DNA of 13,682 nucleotides, taken from NCBI GenBank assembly GCA_964545715.1, contig CAZJHX010000223.1, positions 1 through 13,682 on the forward strand. The letters run 5' to 3'. The translations under genes were made by a program, and so were the position numbers. Each line of letters opens with the position of its first letter. Position 1 is the stretch's first letter. The notes below the pieces were generated by a model. It saw only the letters and a list, made by a program, of their open reading frames with translations. It ran no database searches and was not told the DNA's origin. Positions 6,069 through 13,682 of this stretch are shown piece after piece. The DNA comes from CAZJHX01 sp964545715 (GTDB lineage: Bacteria; Myxococcota_A; UBA9042; GCA-2863065).

Positions 6069-9000
6069 TCAGTCGCAGTCAGCGCTCACCGTCAGATCGT
6101 CTATGTAGATCCCTTCACCGCCGCCGCCGCCGCTGAACGGGCCGGTGTTGAAGTAGAACTCCAGAATCACCTTCTTACCGGCCCAGGCCGTCAGGTCGAC
6201 GGACACCGCATGCCACGTCCCGAGCGGGAAGAGGTCAAACTTGTCGACCACTCCCTCCGCCAGTGCCTTTCCGGCTGGGGTAATCGTGACCACTGAGCCG
6301 GTGAATTGATCAATGCTGGGATTGGCCATGATATCCGCATAGACGTAGAACGACAGCGAGACACCGACCGAGTCGGGCAACGTGATCCACGGGGATTGCA
6401 CGCCCCCACCCTTGTAGGGTCCGCAGACGTAGTTCTTCTTGGTTGGATTGCCATAGTACAGCGCATTCGGCTTGCTCTTGACCTTGCCCGCCGGGTAAAG
6501 AAGCCAGCGGCAAGAGGACTCCGGCTGCGAGTCCCACTTCCATCCTTGATCAAAGTTGTCGAAGAAGATCGTCGTGGGCTCGGCGGGCTGGTCCAGGCAG
6601 ACGCCGGCGCCGTCACACTCGCCGGTGGAGCAGACGGTCGACGCTCCGCACGGCGTGCCTTCAGGCAGAGGAGAGATGTCGCACAAGCCGTCGGCGTTAC
6701 ACTCGGCGAGCGCGCACCCGGGATCAGCCGCGCTGCAGCTCCCGCAGGTGCCGCCGCAGCCGTCGTTGCCGCACTCCTTACCGTCACAAGACGGCGTGCA
6801 CCCGACGCACGCGCCGGCACTGCAGCCATCGTTCAACGAAGCCGGATCGCCATCGTCGCAGACAGTCCCCGGTGCAGCCCAGGTGCCATCCTCCTTGCAG
6901 CACGTTGTCCCCGGTTCGCAGACTGGTCCCCGGGCATAGCGCAGGCGCAGCTCCACGTAGTCCAGCCCCAGGATGGAGTTGGCCGCGCCGGCCGTAGCCA
7001 GTGGCCGTGCGAGTACATTGACCCGATGGTTGCCGTCCACCCACGTGCTGGGAGCCGAGAACTGGCAGCTCTTGGACGACGGGCACGACCAATCAGCCGG
7101 CGCCTCTAATTCGAACCAGTCAAGGGAGCTGGGATCGGCGTCGGCGAGCACGCCAAGCGGCGTCCACGCGGGACCGATCCTCGAACGCGCGAAGAGCTCG
7201 ACACCGGAGACAGCGGCGCCGGAATCGTCCATGGCTGTACCGCCTGCGCGAACCCGGATTCCCGCGCTCAGGAGCTGCTTGACGATCGGGTCCGCCAGCG
7301 ACGGGATGATGGTGTGCGATGAGCCGAGATCGAACGACGCGATGACCTGCGGCCTTGCCCGGCTGGCCGCGTGGCGATGAAGGCCCTTTTGAGCAACGAA
7401 CGCCTCTCCCAGGGCCGGCTCGAACGCCGCTGAGCTCCGCTTGCCTCCGAACCCGCTGAGCCCGTCCGGGTGGATGGACCAGTCCACGCCGTCCCATTCC
7501 CAAGCGTCGCTGTACCCGCCCTCGCACCCGTCGCCGCCGCCGAACAACACAAACGTGTTTCGGGCGGAGTCGTAAATCATCGAGTGGCGCGTTCGTCCCG
7601 GCGGAGAGTGCTCGGGGTCAAGCTCCACCCAATCCGACCCGTCAAAGAGCCACGTGTCGGCGAAAAGCCCCACCGTGCAGTTGCTGATCCCAGCATCCTT
7701 TGCCCCCCCAAAGAGCAGGACCTCCCCCGTCTGCGGATTTGCAGCCATCGCGTGATCTCGTCGCAGGGGAGGCAGAGTCTGTGGCGTCAGCGATTGCCAG
7801 CTGCCGTTCTCGCGCGCCCAGAACCCCGTCTTGAGACTGATGTTCTGGCCTCCGAAGACCAGGAGCCGGGTGCCGTCATGGACCATCTGATGCCCGTGGC
7901 GCGCGTCCGGACCGGCGCCCTCAGCGTTCCATTTCCCGCTCTTCCAATGGTAGACCTGGTCCACGGTGTCTCCAAAGTCCCAGCCGTCTTGCGGGGTCCG
8001 TCCGCCATAGAGAACCGTCGCCTTGGCCGCTGGATCCCACGCCAGCGCGAACTCGGAGAGCGTGGGCAGGCCCGCCGCTCCCATACTCGACCAGCCCACA
8101 CCACCGGGATCGTACGTCAACGTCTCCGATTGGTCCGTATTCACAGCTAATAGGCGAGACGCGGCCACGTCGTACGCAAGCTCAAAGTCGTCGTTGGCGG
8201 TCAGCCCTGAGAATGTCGGCAACCCAGACCACTCTCCGTTAGACCACGCGGCCGCCTGCAGCGGTTGGTTCGCCATGTCAGCCCATCCGCCCACAAGCAC
8301 GATCCGACTACGGACTTCATCCCAAACCATGCGATGTCCGAACCGCGGTGCGGGTGCTTTTGGCGTCGGCGGAAGCGCCTTCCAGCTGACGCCGTCCCAG
8401 GCCCACGTCGTGCCGATCCCTTCCCACTTGTCTTCCGTCGCCTCACCCACGCCGCCGAAGAGAATGGTGCGCTGACCGACCCTGTCATAGGCCATGTCGT
8501 GAAGTGCGCGTGTACCCATTGGCCCCTGGGCCTGCATCTGTGTCCATGAGACGCCGTCCCATTCCCAGGTGTCGGAGAACTCCGGAGACGGTCCGACCGT
8601 CATGGACTCGCCGGTCATACCACCGTGCACGACGAGACGGCGTCGCACCGCGTCGTAAGCCGCCGCGTGCTCGCATCGCGCCGCCGGGCCGGAAGAGGGG
8701 CTCACATCTAACCAGTCCACCCCGTCCCACAGCCAGATATCCGAGTTGACCTCAAAGACCTTCTTGTCCCCAGGCTGGGGTATGTAGCCACACCCGCCAA
8801 ACAGCACGACGCCGCCCATTACCGCGTGGTACGTCATCGAGTGCCCACCTCTGGGGGTTGGCGAGTGCTCGGGACTGGCTTCGTGCCAAACGTACCCATC
8901 CAGCTCCCAGGTGTCGCCCCAGTGAATCGTGCCTGTGATCTTCCGACCACCGAACACCACAAGCCGGTCGCGCTCACGGTCAAACGCCATGTCGTGGCCA

Positions 9001-11543
9001 TATCGGAACTGCGGCCCCTTCGTGCCCGGCAGTGCCGTCCAGTCGTCCTTGTCCGTCAGATGCGCAAGCAGGTTCGTGATCGCCGAGGGGCCTTGACCTG
9101 CCAGCATAACCACGTGCCCGGCCCGGTCGTCGAAGGCTGCCCCCAGCCGAACGTAGTTGAGGTTGCCGCCACCGGTCGTCCACATCCACGGGGCGCGCCC
9201 GTGTAAGGTGAGGGTCTCCTCGTCGTCGGCTGCCCATACGCCTTTCATCGACTGCGTTATGTCCGTCGCCCGACCGAGGGTGGGGAGCGCATCGTGGAAC
9301 ATGTGGGCTTCGAGGAGTCGATGAGGGTTGCTGAGGTCGTCCTCGGGCGTACTGCCGTTGAGCGTCGCGACCCATTCAACCGTCGTGACCGGGACTTTGA
9401 TCGACTCGTTGCCCGCACTGTCGGTCTGACTCACGCACACCGACGCTGCGTCGCCGAGCAGCTCGACGGCGACTGACCCGTCGTCGGCAGCTTGCCCCGT
9501 GGCGAGCACCTTTCCGTCGCAGCCCGACACGTCGGTAGTGGTCGTCATCGCGAAGACACCAACGACGGAGCCGGGGTCAACCGCCCCCGGACCGCCGCGG
9601 ACCTCGACCGCTGGGAGGAAATCGGTGTCCGCGCTACCCCACGGGCTGCGAAACAACACAAACGGCGCATCGAGCCCGGTCTCCGGCGCTATCGGAGCCT
9701 CCGTGTCGATGATCAACGCTGGATCCAGCGGCAATTGAACCAGCTTCTTGTTTCCCGCCGCATCCGTCAGTGTGGTCTTGAGCTCGTATTCACCTTGAGG
9801 TGGAGCGTCAGCGGAGAGCTCCCCGATAAGAGTCTCGGCGCGGTAGGTGCTGCCCGATACGAGCTGTGATTGCCCCAGGGTCACGATGACGCCATCGTGT
9901 GAAGCCAGGAGGAATGGCGGGTGGTCCAAAGGCTCGTCTGTCGTGAGCGATACGACCACCCTGGTGCCGTCGGTTATGCCGTCTACGATTTGCGCCAGCG
10001 AGCCTGCCGGCGCCGTGAGAGCCGCGGACGCGGTGGATATGCTGGGCGGCAGGAAGTCCACATGCAGTTTCTGCTGCAGCCTCTCGTCCATCGCGTTGCC
10101 GGCCGCATCGGTCCACCTGACGTCGATTGTGAGATCGCGCTGAATGGGCCCCCAGTCCGACACATCCATCGCCCCAGAAACACTGAACGCGAGCACACCC
10201 AGTGACTCGTCGTCGAGCGCGGGGGTCCGGATCACCTCACCAAATGGCAACCCGTCTACCAGCACCTGAGGACAGTGAGCCTGGCAGGCACCACCTTGGA
10301 AATCAGGAGGGAGACTCTCGCGAATGCGCAGGTCGAACTCCAGCTGGCTGTGGCCAGTCGTCGGGGCACCACCCAGCCCAAACAGCGAGGCGTTGAGTAC
10401 CGGCGCGTCGACCAGCGTGGGTGCCTTGCCATCTACGGTCAAGGTCAGCGTGCCGGTCTGGTCCGTCAGCGGCACCGGCTCGGACGCATTACCCAGCGCG
10501 TCCTCAGCGGCGACGCGGAACGAGTAGCTCTGGAGTGCGGGGCCGGGCGGCACGACAGCCTGGGCGACGTACGTGGTCGTCTCGCCGACCTGCTCGAGAG
10601 GACCGAACGCGCTGGCCAGGCCCGACCCGTCCGGCTCGATTGACAGTGTGGGAACCTTGCCCAGCGGCTCTTGAAAGCTGACGGACACCGCTACGACCGT
10701 CCCAATCGCCGCGATAGGGGGCGCGACCGACGCGTTGATCATAATCGGGGGGCGGCTGTCCAGTCTGACACTGGCCGCAACCGGTTGGGACTCATACCCC
10801 TGTGCATCCTCGAACTTGGCAAAGACAGAGTAGGTTCCGTCCGGCGTTTCGGCGAAGCCCGCGGCGAGGTCCCACCCAGAATAGGTGCAGGCCGTGCGTC
10901 CATCGTCATCGACAGGTCCACAATCCAGTGCGCCGTCCGACAGATCGAACTCCAGCGGCTGGCGCGAGAACCCAAGATCGTTGTCCAACACCACGCGCAC
11001 GGCACCGCTCACGCTGAAAGCCAGAGTCGCCGCGTGGAAGTCTGTGGGTGAGACTGCGGGAATGTGACCGGGGTCCGCCGGGTCGGGAACGACAAGACTA
11101 CCGAAACGCAGCGCCAGGCTCGGCGGCACTCGCTCCGTCTCCGGGACATGCAATCCAATCGGGACCACCACGGTGACATCCTCGCCGGCCGTCAGAGAGA
11201 ACGGCTGACTGATGCCATAGAAATGGACGGATGAAGCCCCGGTGGGCGTTGCCTCTACGACAACGACCCTGTTGTCTCCGTGTGGGATCGAGTCGAGCGA
11301 CATTTGGAAGGGCGTCGAGGGGGTCCAATTCGTCGCCCTGGAGGACGCTAACCCGCGCCACTCGCTGCTTGGTCCATTGCGGTCTTCCACCCGTACCGCG
11401 ATCGCCAGCTCCTGCTGGGGTATCTCCTCCCAGTGGAATACGACCCGGACATGGCCGGGCGATGTCGGACCCTCGCATGACGGCAGCAACAACAACGCAA
11501 ACGGGCCGATGAGCGCAGCCAACCGCACAATGTTGAATGGCAT
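6069..11543 (-). CDS. Giant multi-domain kelch-motif surface lipoprotein
   Basis: A predicted 1824-residue exported lipoprotein. Residues 1-22 form a signal peptide with lipobox LPSC (Cys23). About 30-740 is beta-rich and holds several Ig-like modules with repeated marks such as DALGN/DAAGN and VDxxxP. About 770-1370 holds eleven kelch-type strand motifs of the form (M/A)xYDxxxxxxVLFGG, separated by DxWxWDGxxW segments; two are degenerate. About 1540-1650 is a Cys-rich block including CTPSCDGKECGNDGCGG. The last ~175 residues, with FFDNFDQGW near the start and IYIDDLTV near the end, resemble a jelly-roll carbohydrate- or adhesion-type domain. Kelch propellers bind proteins or glycans, so adhesion or surface recognition is the likely role. 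I chose ATG 11543 because it opens the signal peptide and a GAGG site lies just upstream; the frame stays open to 11777 without support. Confidence 0.87.
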   Translation of the reverse strand: MPFNIVRLAALIGPFALLLLPSCEGPTSPGHVRVVFHWEEIPQQELAIAVRVEDRNGPSSEWRGLASSRATNWTPSTPFQMSLDSIPHGDNRVVVVEATPTGASSVHFYGISQPFSLTAGEDVTVVVPIGLHVPETERVPPSLALRFGSLVVPDPADPGHIPAVSPTDFHAATLAFSVSGAVRVVLDNDLGFSRQPLEFDLSDGALDCGPVDDDGRTACTYSGWDLAAGFAETPDGTYSVFAKFEDAQGYESQPVAASVRLDSRPPIMINASVAPPIAAIGTVVAVSVSFQEPLGKVPTLSIEPDGSGLASAFGPLEQVGETTTYVAQAVVPPGPALQSYSFRVAAEDALGNASEPVPLTDQTGTLTLTVDGKAPTLVDAPVLNASLFGLGGAPTTGHSQLEFDLRIRESLPPDFQGGACQAHCPQVLVDGLPFGEVIRTPALDDESLGVLAFSVSGAMDVSDWGPIQRDLTIDVRWTDAAGNAMDERLQQKLHVDFLPPSISTASAALTAPAGSLAQIVDGITDGTRVVVSLTTDEPLDHPPFLLASHDGVIVTLGQSQLVSGSTYRAETLIGELSADAPPQGEYELKTTLTDAAGNKKLVQLPLDPALIIDTEAPIAPETGLDAPFVLFRSPWGSADTDFLPAVEVRGGPGAVDPGSVVGVFAMTTTTDVSGCDGKVLATGQAADDGSVAVELLGDAASVCVSQTDSAGNESIKVPVTTVEWVATLNGSTPEDDLSNPHRLLEAHMFHDALPTLGRATDITQSMKGVWAADDEETLTLHGRAPWMWTTGGGNLNYVRLGAAFDDRAGHVVMLAGQGPSAITNLLAHLTDKDDWTALPGTKGPQFRYGHDMAFDRERDRLVVFGGRKITGTIHWGDTWELDGYVWHEASPEHSPTPRGGHSMTYHAVMGGVVLFGGCGYIPQPGDKKVFEVNSDIWLWDGVDWLDVSPSSGPAARCEHAAAYDAVRRRLVVHGGMTGESMTVGPSPEFSDTWEWDGVSWTQMQAQGPMGTRALHDMAYDRVGQRTILFGGVGEATEDKWEGIGTTWAWDGVSWKALPPTPKAPAPRFGHRMVWDEVRSRIVLVGGWADMANQPLQAAAWSNGEWSGLPTFSGLTANDDFELAYDVAASRLLAVNTDQSETLTYDPGGVGWSSMGAAGLPTLSEFALAWDPAAKATVLYGGRTPQDGWDFGDTVDQVYHWKSGKWNAEGAGPDARHGHQMVHDGTRLLVFGGQNISLKTGFWARENGSWQSLTPQTLPPLRRDHAMAANPQTGEVLLFGGAKDAGISNCTVGLFADTWLFDGSDWVELDPEHSPPGRTRHSMIYDSARNTFVLFGGGDGCEGGYSDAWEWDGVDWSIHPDGLSGFGGKRSSAAFEPALGEAFVAQKGLHRHAASRARPQVIASFDLGSSHTIIPSLADPIVKQLLSAGIRVRAGGTAMDDSGAAVSGVELFARSRIGPAWTPLGVLADADPSSLDWFELEAPADWSCPSSKSCQFSAPSTWVDGNHRVNVLARPLATAGAANSILGLDYVELRLRYARGPVCEPGTTCCKEDGTWAAPGTVCDDGDPASLNDGCSAGACVGCTPSCDGKECGNDGCGGTCGSCSAADPGCALAECNADGLCDISPLPEGTPCGASTVCSTGECDGAGVCLDQPAEPTTIFFDNFDQGWKWDSQPESSCRWLLYPAGKVKSKPNALYYGNPTKKNYVCGPYKGGGVQSPWITLPDSVGVSLSFYVYADIMANPSIDQFTGSVVTITPAGKALAEGVVDKFDLFPLGTWHAVSVDLTAWAGKKVILEFYFNTGPFSGGGGGEGIYIDDLTVSADCD

Positions 11544-11574
11544 CCGTCCCCTCACGGTCCAGCGAACCCCAACT

Positions 11575-11603
11575 ATGATCGCCGGCCATGAGTCTAACAG
11601 CAA
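11575..11603 (-). promoter_or_regulatory. Candidate sigma-70-type promoter of the kelch lipoprotein gene
   Basis: Read on the - strand, TTGCTG (11603-11598) is followed after 17 bases by GATCAT (11580-11575). The -35 matches three of six and the -10 four of six consensus bases with ideal spacing. Transcription would start near 11568, giving a leader of about 25 bases before the ATG at 11543. It is the only reasonable hexamer pair I found in this spacer on this strand. Confidence 0.33.
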
Positions 11604-11698
11604 GCGCGGCGAGGGTGCGGTCAAGCCGGCCGACACGGCGAGTGTATCTAGGGGTGTGTGCGCGACGGCACCGAGCGCGCGCGCACGAGAAATCCCGT

Positions 11699-11711
11699 TG
11701 CCGAGTCGGCA
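11699..11711. promoter_or_regulatory. Short dyad in the divergent spacer, possible operator
   Basis: TGCCGA and TCGGCA flank a single central G, forming a perfect 6+1+6 inverted repeat. It lies in the spacer between the divergent kelch gene and the zinc-ribbon gene, about 55 bases before the latter's start. It is too small for a terminator and no T-tract follows. It could be a regulator site, or chance in GC-rich DNA. Confidence 0.22.
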
Positions 11712-11766
11712 GACGACTGCGACTATCAGCCTCAATGGACCTTCGCCACGCTGCGAGGACGAGCGA

Positions 11767-12471
11767 GTGCTCGACAAGCTTCTGTCAGAGATAATTCAGC
11801 AGGTCGCCTCCGACAGAGTGGGCGATGCCGCTGGCGAGACGATGGACCGCCACCCGTGGGTCGCCTCGGCGGTTGCCCTGGCCTTTGGGCTTGCGTTCCT
11901 GAGCATCGGCTGGGGGCCGGGCGCCGGGGACGACTCGACAGTACGCTGGGTCGTCTTCGGCCTTGGAGCGCTGTGCGGTCTGGTCGCGGTCGGTCTTCAC
12001 GTTCGCGGTCGCAAGCAGCAGGCCGTTCGCCGTGCGACCGACGGGCGACGTTTCGAGGACCTGGACGGCGGTGCTTCGCCCTGCAGCTGCGTCGTGCTGT
12101 CCTACGCGGTGGAGGGACCGAAGAGCAGCGCCGGCTGCCTGCTGTATCTCTTTGTCGGCCTTACCCCCGTCACTTTGTTGCTGCTCGCGTGGATAGACCC
12201 GGTGGCTATGGCGGGCTGGCCGGTCATGCTCATCATCGCGATCGTCCTGCACAGCCGCATGCCCAGCAATTACGTCTACCGTTGCCCTGAGTGTGATATC
12301 GCCGTATGGGTGCCGGTCACACCGCCACCGCCGCCGGGCCCAATGCGGTTCCAGTGGTTTGTCTGCCCACACTGCCAGGTACATCTTGAGATGGTCCGCA
12401 CGGACGGCACCGCGTTCAGCTGCCCGAATCTCGACTGCGGCCGAAAAATCCTCCCCCTGGCAGCAGCGTAG
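11767..12471 (+). CDS. Multi-pass membrane protein with a C-terminal zinc ribbon, function unknown
   Basis: A 234-residue protein I cannot assign to a named family. Residues 1-28 look like an amphipathic helix. Hydrophobic segments follow at about 31-49, 61-79, 123-142 and 150-163, with a charged loop (80-118) containing CSC at 106-108. The C-terminal domain has C173-P-E-C176 and C200-P-H-C203, a pattern that binds zinc as a ribbon, plus C219/C224 (CPNLDC), which may be half of a second site. The proline run PPPPP (186-190) lies between the first two pairs. The start is GTG 11767, supported by GAGGA (11755-11759) 7 bases upstream. The frame remains open far upstream, but that region is antisense to the kelch gene and carries no fitting start. 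An ATG at 11842 is a weaker alternative. Divergent from the kelch gene and followed by a 187-base spacer. Confidence 0.75.
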   Translation: MLDKLLSEIIQQVASDRVGDAAGETMDRHPWVASAVALAFGLAFLSIGWGPGAGDDSTVRWVVFGLGALCGLVAVGLHVRGRKQQAVRRATDGRRFEDLDGGASPCSCVVLSYAVEGPKSSAGCLLYLFVGLTPVTLLLLAWIDPVAMAGWPVMLIIAIVLHSRMPSNYVYRCPECDIAVWVPVTPPPPPGPMRFQWFVCPHCQVHLEMVRTDGTAFSCPNLDCGRKILPLAAA

Positions 12472-12523
12472 GCGCGGTCAGTGCCGCAGGGGGCGCCCGA
12501 CGGCCCCGCGGCGATGGCGAAGA

Positions 12524-12564
12524 CCGGCACACCCCGCCGAGCCCGGTCGGCGGTGTGGGGCCGG
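12524..12564. terminator. Strong GC-rich hairpin without a T-tract
   Basis: CCGG (12524-12527), CACA (12528-12531) and CCGCCGA (12534-12540) pair with TCGGCGG (12547-12553), TGTG (12554-12557) and CCGG (12561-12564). The stem has 15 pairs with a 2-base bulge on one side and a 3-base bulge on the other, around a 6-base loop. It sits 53 bases after the stop of the zinc-ribbon gene and about 95 before the next start. The position suits a terminator, but no T-run follows, so it may act as a factor-dependent or RNA-stabilising structure. Confidence 0.4.
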
Positions 12565-12620
12565 CAGTCATGCGGACGATTCTAGCGGTTTCCGGTCGCA
12601 TGTTGGGGCTCGTCCTGAGG

Positions 12621-12626
12621 TATGCT
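12621..12626 (+). promoter_or_regulatory. Weak -10-like hexamer before the gene at 12659
   Basis: TATGCT matches four of six bases of the -10 consensus and would give a start near 12633 and a leader of about 26 bases. No acceptable -35 hexamer lies at the usual distance. Listed because the strong hairpin upstream implies that this gene may need its own promoter. Confidence 0.15.
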
Positions 12627-12658
12627 CGGGCGGCTCTGGATGTCACCAGGGAGCGGAG

Positions 12659-13642
12659 ATGATGAGCGTGCTCGACTCAGTGATAGATCGGGTGGGGGAG
12701 TACCTGGGGGTATCCAAGCCCAAGGACCTGCTGCCCGAAGCGGACGGTTGGTCGGCGGACCAGGAAGACGGTGGGCCGATCCGAATTCGCGTTGGGGTCG
12801 AGGCCGCGACCCTGGAAGACGACCTGAAGAAGGACGGGGCGTCGGATCCGTCTCGCGCGTTCTGTCTCGCCGCTTGGCTCAGCAGCATGGGGGAGCCCTC
12901 GCGCGCTGAAATCGTCGTGACGGGGGCCGGGTTTCGGCAGTCGCCGGCGATGCGTCGCGCCGTGTTCGTCCTCAATGAGTACGAGACGCTGCTTCCGAGG
13001 CTGATGTCGGTCTCGAGCGGGGCTGCGTGGCGGTGGCCGACCGATCCGGTGTTCAATGTCGAGCGCAGTCGAAGCCTACGAAAACCGGCGCGCGGGCGCG
13101 AGGGCAAGCTGGCCCGCGTGCTGGCGGGAGATCGCGAGCTTCGGCAGACGCTGGAGGTGTTGGACGGTCCCGTGGAGCCGCTGCGTGAGCTGCTTCCGGT
13201 GGGGCTGTATGACGACTCCGTATCGCCCGACACTCACTGGACGCCCGCCGGCAAGTCGGCGATCGATCTCTGGACGCGCACCCGAGACCGCAAAATCATG
13301 CACCTGTTCGAACTGCACGCCGGACGCAAAGGCCCGGTCGGCATATTGGCGGAGGCGCTCTATTACGCGCGCATGCTCGGCTACGTGCGCGACCGCCGGA
13401 CCATTGAGTACGCGCCGCAGGCCGACGGCATGAGCGCCGCCCGCAACTGTCGCGAGATCAAGATGTGGCTCGCGACCGCCAACATGCACCCGCTTGTCTG
13501 GCACCCCAAGCGGGGCTCGGCGCCAATCGAGCAGCTCAACGCGGCCCTGACGCGGCGACGGGTCTCCTTCGGCGTCATGCCGGTGACGCCCGATCCGCCG
13601 GCATTGCACGTCGAGCAGCGCTGGCCCGTCGTCAAGGTCTAG
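12659..13642 (+). CDS. Uncharacterised protein with a PD-(D/E)XK nuclease-like C-terminal core (ELH variant)
   Basis: A 327-residue soluble protein without signal or membrane segments. I do not recognise the family with certainty. Residues about 40-140 are mixed alpha/beta, including a strand-like AEIVVTGAG. Residues 201-245 are the most telling: AIDLWTRTRDRKIMHLFELHAG, then GPVGILAEALYYARML. This follows a layout seen in PD-(D/E)XK nuclease-like proteins, with an Asp at the end of one strand (D203), an E-x-K strand (E218-L-H220 here) and a helix carrying Glu (E232). His replaces the usual catalytic Lys, so activity may be altered or lost. Two ATGs, 12659 and 12662, are possible; AGGGAG (12648-12653) suits either. 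It follows the zinc-ribbon gene by 187 bases and precedes another start by 8. The nuclease reading is inference from pattern only. Confidence 0.72.
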   Translation: MMSVLDSVIDRVGEYLGVSKPKDLLPEADGWSADQEDGGPIRIRVGVEAATLEDDLKKDGASDPSRAFCLAAWLSSMGEPSRAEIVVTGAGFRQSPAMRRAVFVLNEYETLLPRLMSVSSGAAWRWPTDPVFNVERSRSLRKPARGREGKLARVLAGDRELRQTLEVLDGPVEPLRELLPVGLYDDSVSPDTHWTPAGKSAIDLWTRTRDRKIMHLFELHAGRKGPVGILAEALYYARMLGYVRDRRTIEYAPQADGMSAARNCREIKMWLATANMHPLVWHPKRGSAPIEQLNAALTRRRVSFGVMPVTPDPPALHVEQRWPVVKV

Positions 13643-13650
13643 ACCTCGCC

Positions 13651-13682
13651 ATGCGCTTCAATTACACCGCGGACTGGGCCAA
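13651..13682 (+). CDS. Start of a further gene, cut by the window end
   Basis: An ATG 8 bases after the preceding stop opens a frame reading MRFNYTADWA to the end of the window. The short spacing on the same strand suggests it is co-transcribed with the gene at 12659. A weak AAGG (13634-13637) lies 13 bases upstream. Ten residues are too few to name it. Confidence 0.5.
   Translation, partial: MRFNYTADWA

Noticed and set aside
6069..11543. Eukaryotic origin suggested by kelch and EGF-like cysteine motifs
   Set aside because: The gene is uninterrupted, has a bacterial lipobox and lies among bacterial operon genes; such motifs are common in Myxococcota-type surface proteins.
11242..11766. Upstream extension of the zinc-ribbon gene frame
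   Set aside because: Most of it is antisense to the signal peptide and N-terminus of the kelch gene, is low in recognisable content and has no ribosome site. The GTG at 11767 has one.
11544..11777. N-terminal extension of the kelch protein by 78 residues
   Set aside because: It would bury the lipoprotein signal peptide inside the protein. The ATG at 11543 starts the signal directly.
12293..12658. Upstream extension of the nuclease-like gene frame
   Set aside because: It overlaps the zinc ribbon in another frame, reads Arg/Ala-rich shadow sequence and runs through the strong hairpin. The ATGs at 12659/12662 have a ribosome site.

Overview
The window looks like GC-rich bacterial chromosome from the former Deltaproteobacteria (Myxococcota or a near relative such as Bradymonadales). 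The base composition, the GTG/TTG starts and several family styles point there. The clearest marker is a very large surface lipoprotein combining kelch motifs with a cysteine block of the type CxPxCxGKxCGxDGCGGxCGxC. The taxonomic assignment is inference from protein style; no marker gene such as rRNA is present.

Layout. Positions 1-237 (+) hold the Lys/Pro/Ala-rich tail of an upstream gene. After a 184-base leader with small hairpins, seven + strand genes run from 422 to 6038 with gaps of -4 to 41 bases, probably one transcription unit. In order they are: a lipid kinase of the DAGK/LCBK fold, an extended SDR (HpnA/dihydroflavonol-reductase type), a DHPR-like classical SDR started by TTG, an orphan type II secretion F-domain membrane protein overlapping it by 4 bases, a monohaem c-type cytochrome (probable lipoprotein), a thioredoxin-fold protein with a CNHC motif, and a coiled-coil/HEAT-like lipoprotein. 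This unit converges at 6039-6068 with a 5.5-kb gene on the - strand (6069-11543), a predicted outer-surface lipoprotein with Ig-like modules, about 11 kelch motifs, a Cys-rich block and a C-terminal jelly-roll-like domain.

A 223-base divergent region (11544-11766) with a plausible promoter and a short dyad separates the kelch gene from a + strand gene for a multi-pass membrane protein with a cytoplasmic-type zinc ribbon (11767-12471). After a 187-base spacer holding a strong hairpin comes an uncharacterised gene (12659-13642) whose C-terminal half resembles a PD-(D/E)XK nuclease core, but with ELH where ELK is expected. The first codons of another gene start at 13651.

Working together. The kinase and the two SDRs suggest lipid or isoprenoid-lipid modification. 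The cytochrome, thioredoxin and lipoprotein suggest an envelope-facing redox group. The link between these two sets, and the role of the lone F-domain protein, is unknown. I see no CRISPR array, tRNA, rRNA, transposase or recognisable defence or secretion locus. The best candidates for something undescribed are the giant kelch lipoprotein, the orphan F protein coupled to a DHPR-like SDR, and the degenerate nuclease-like protein beside the zinc-ribbon membrane protein.
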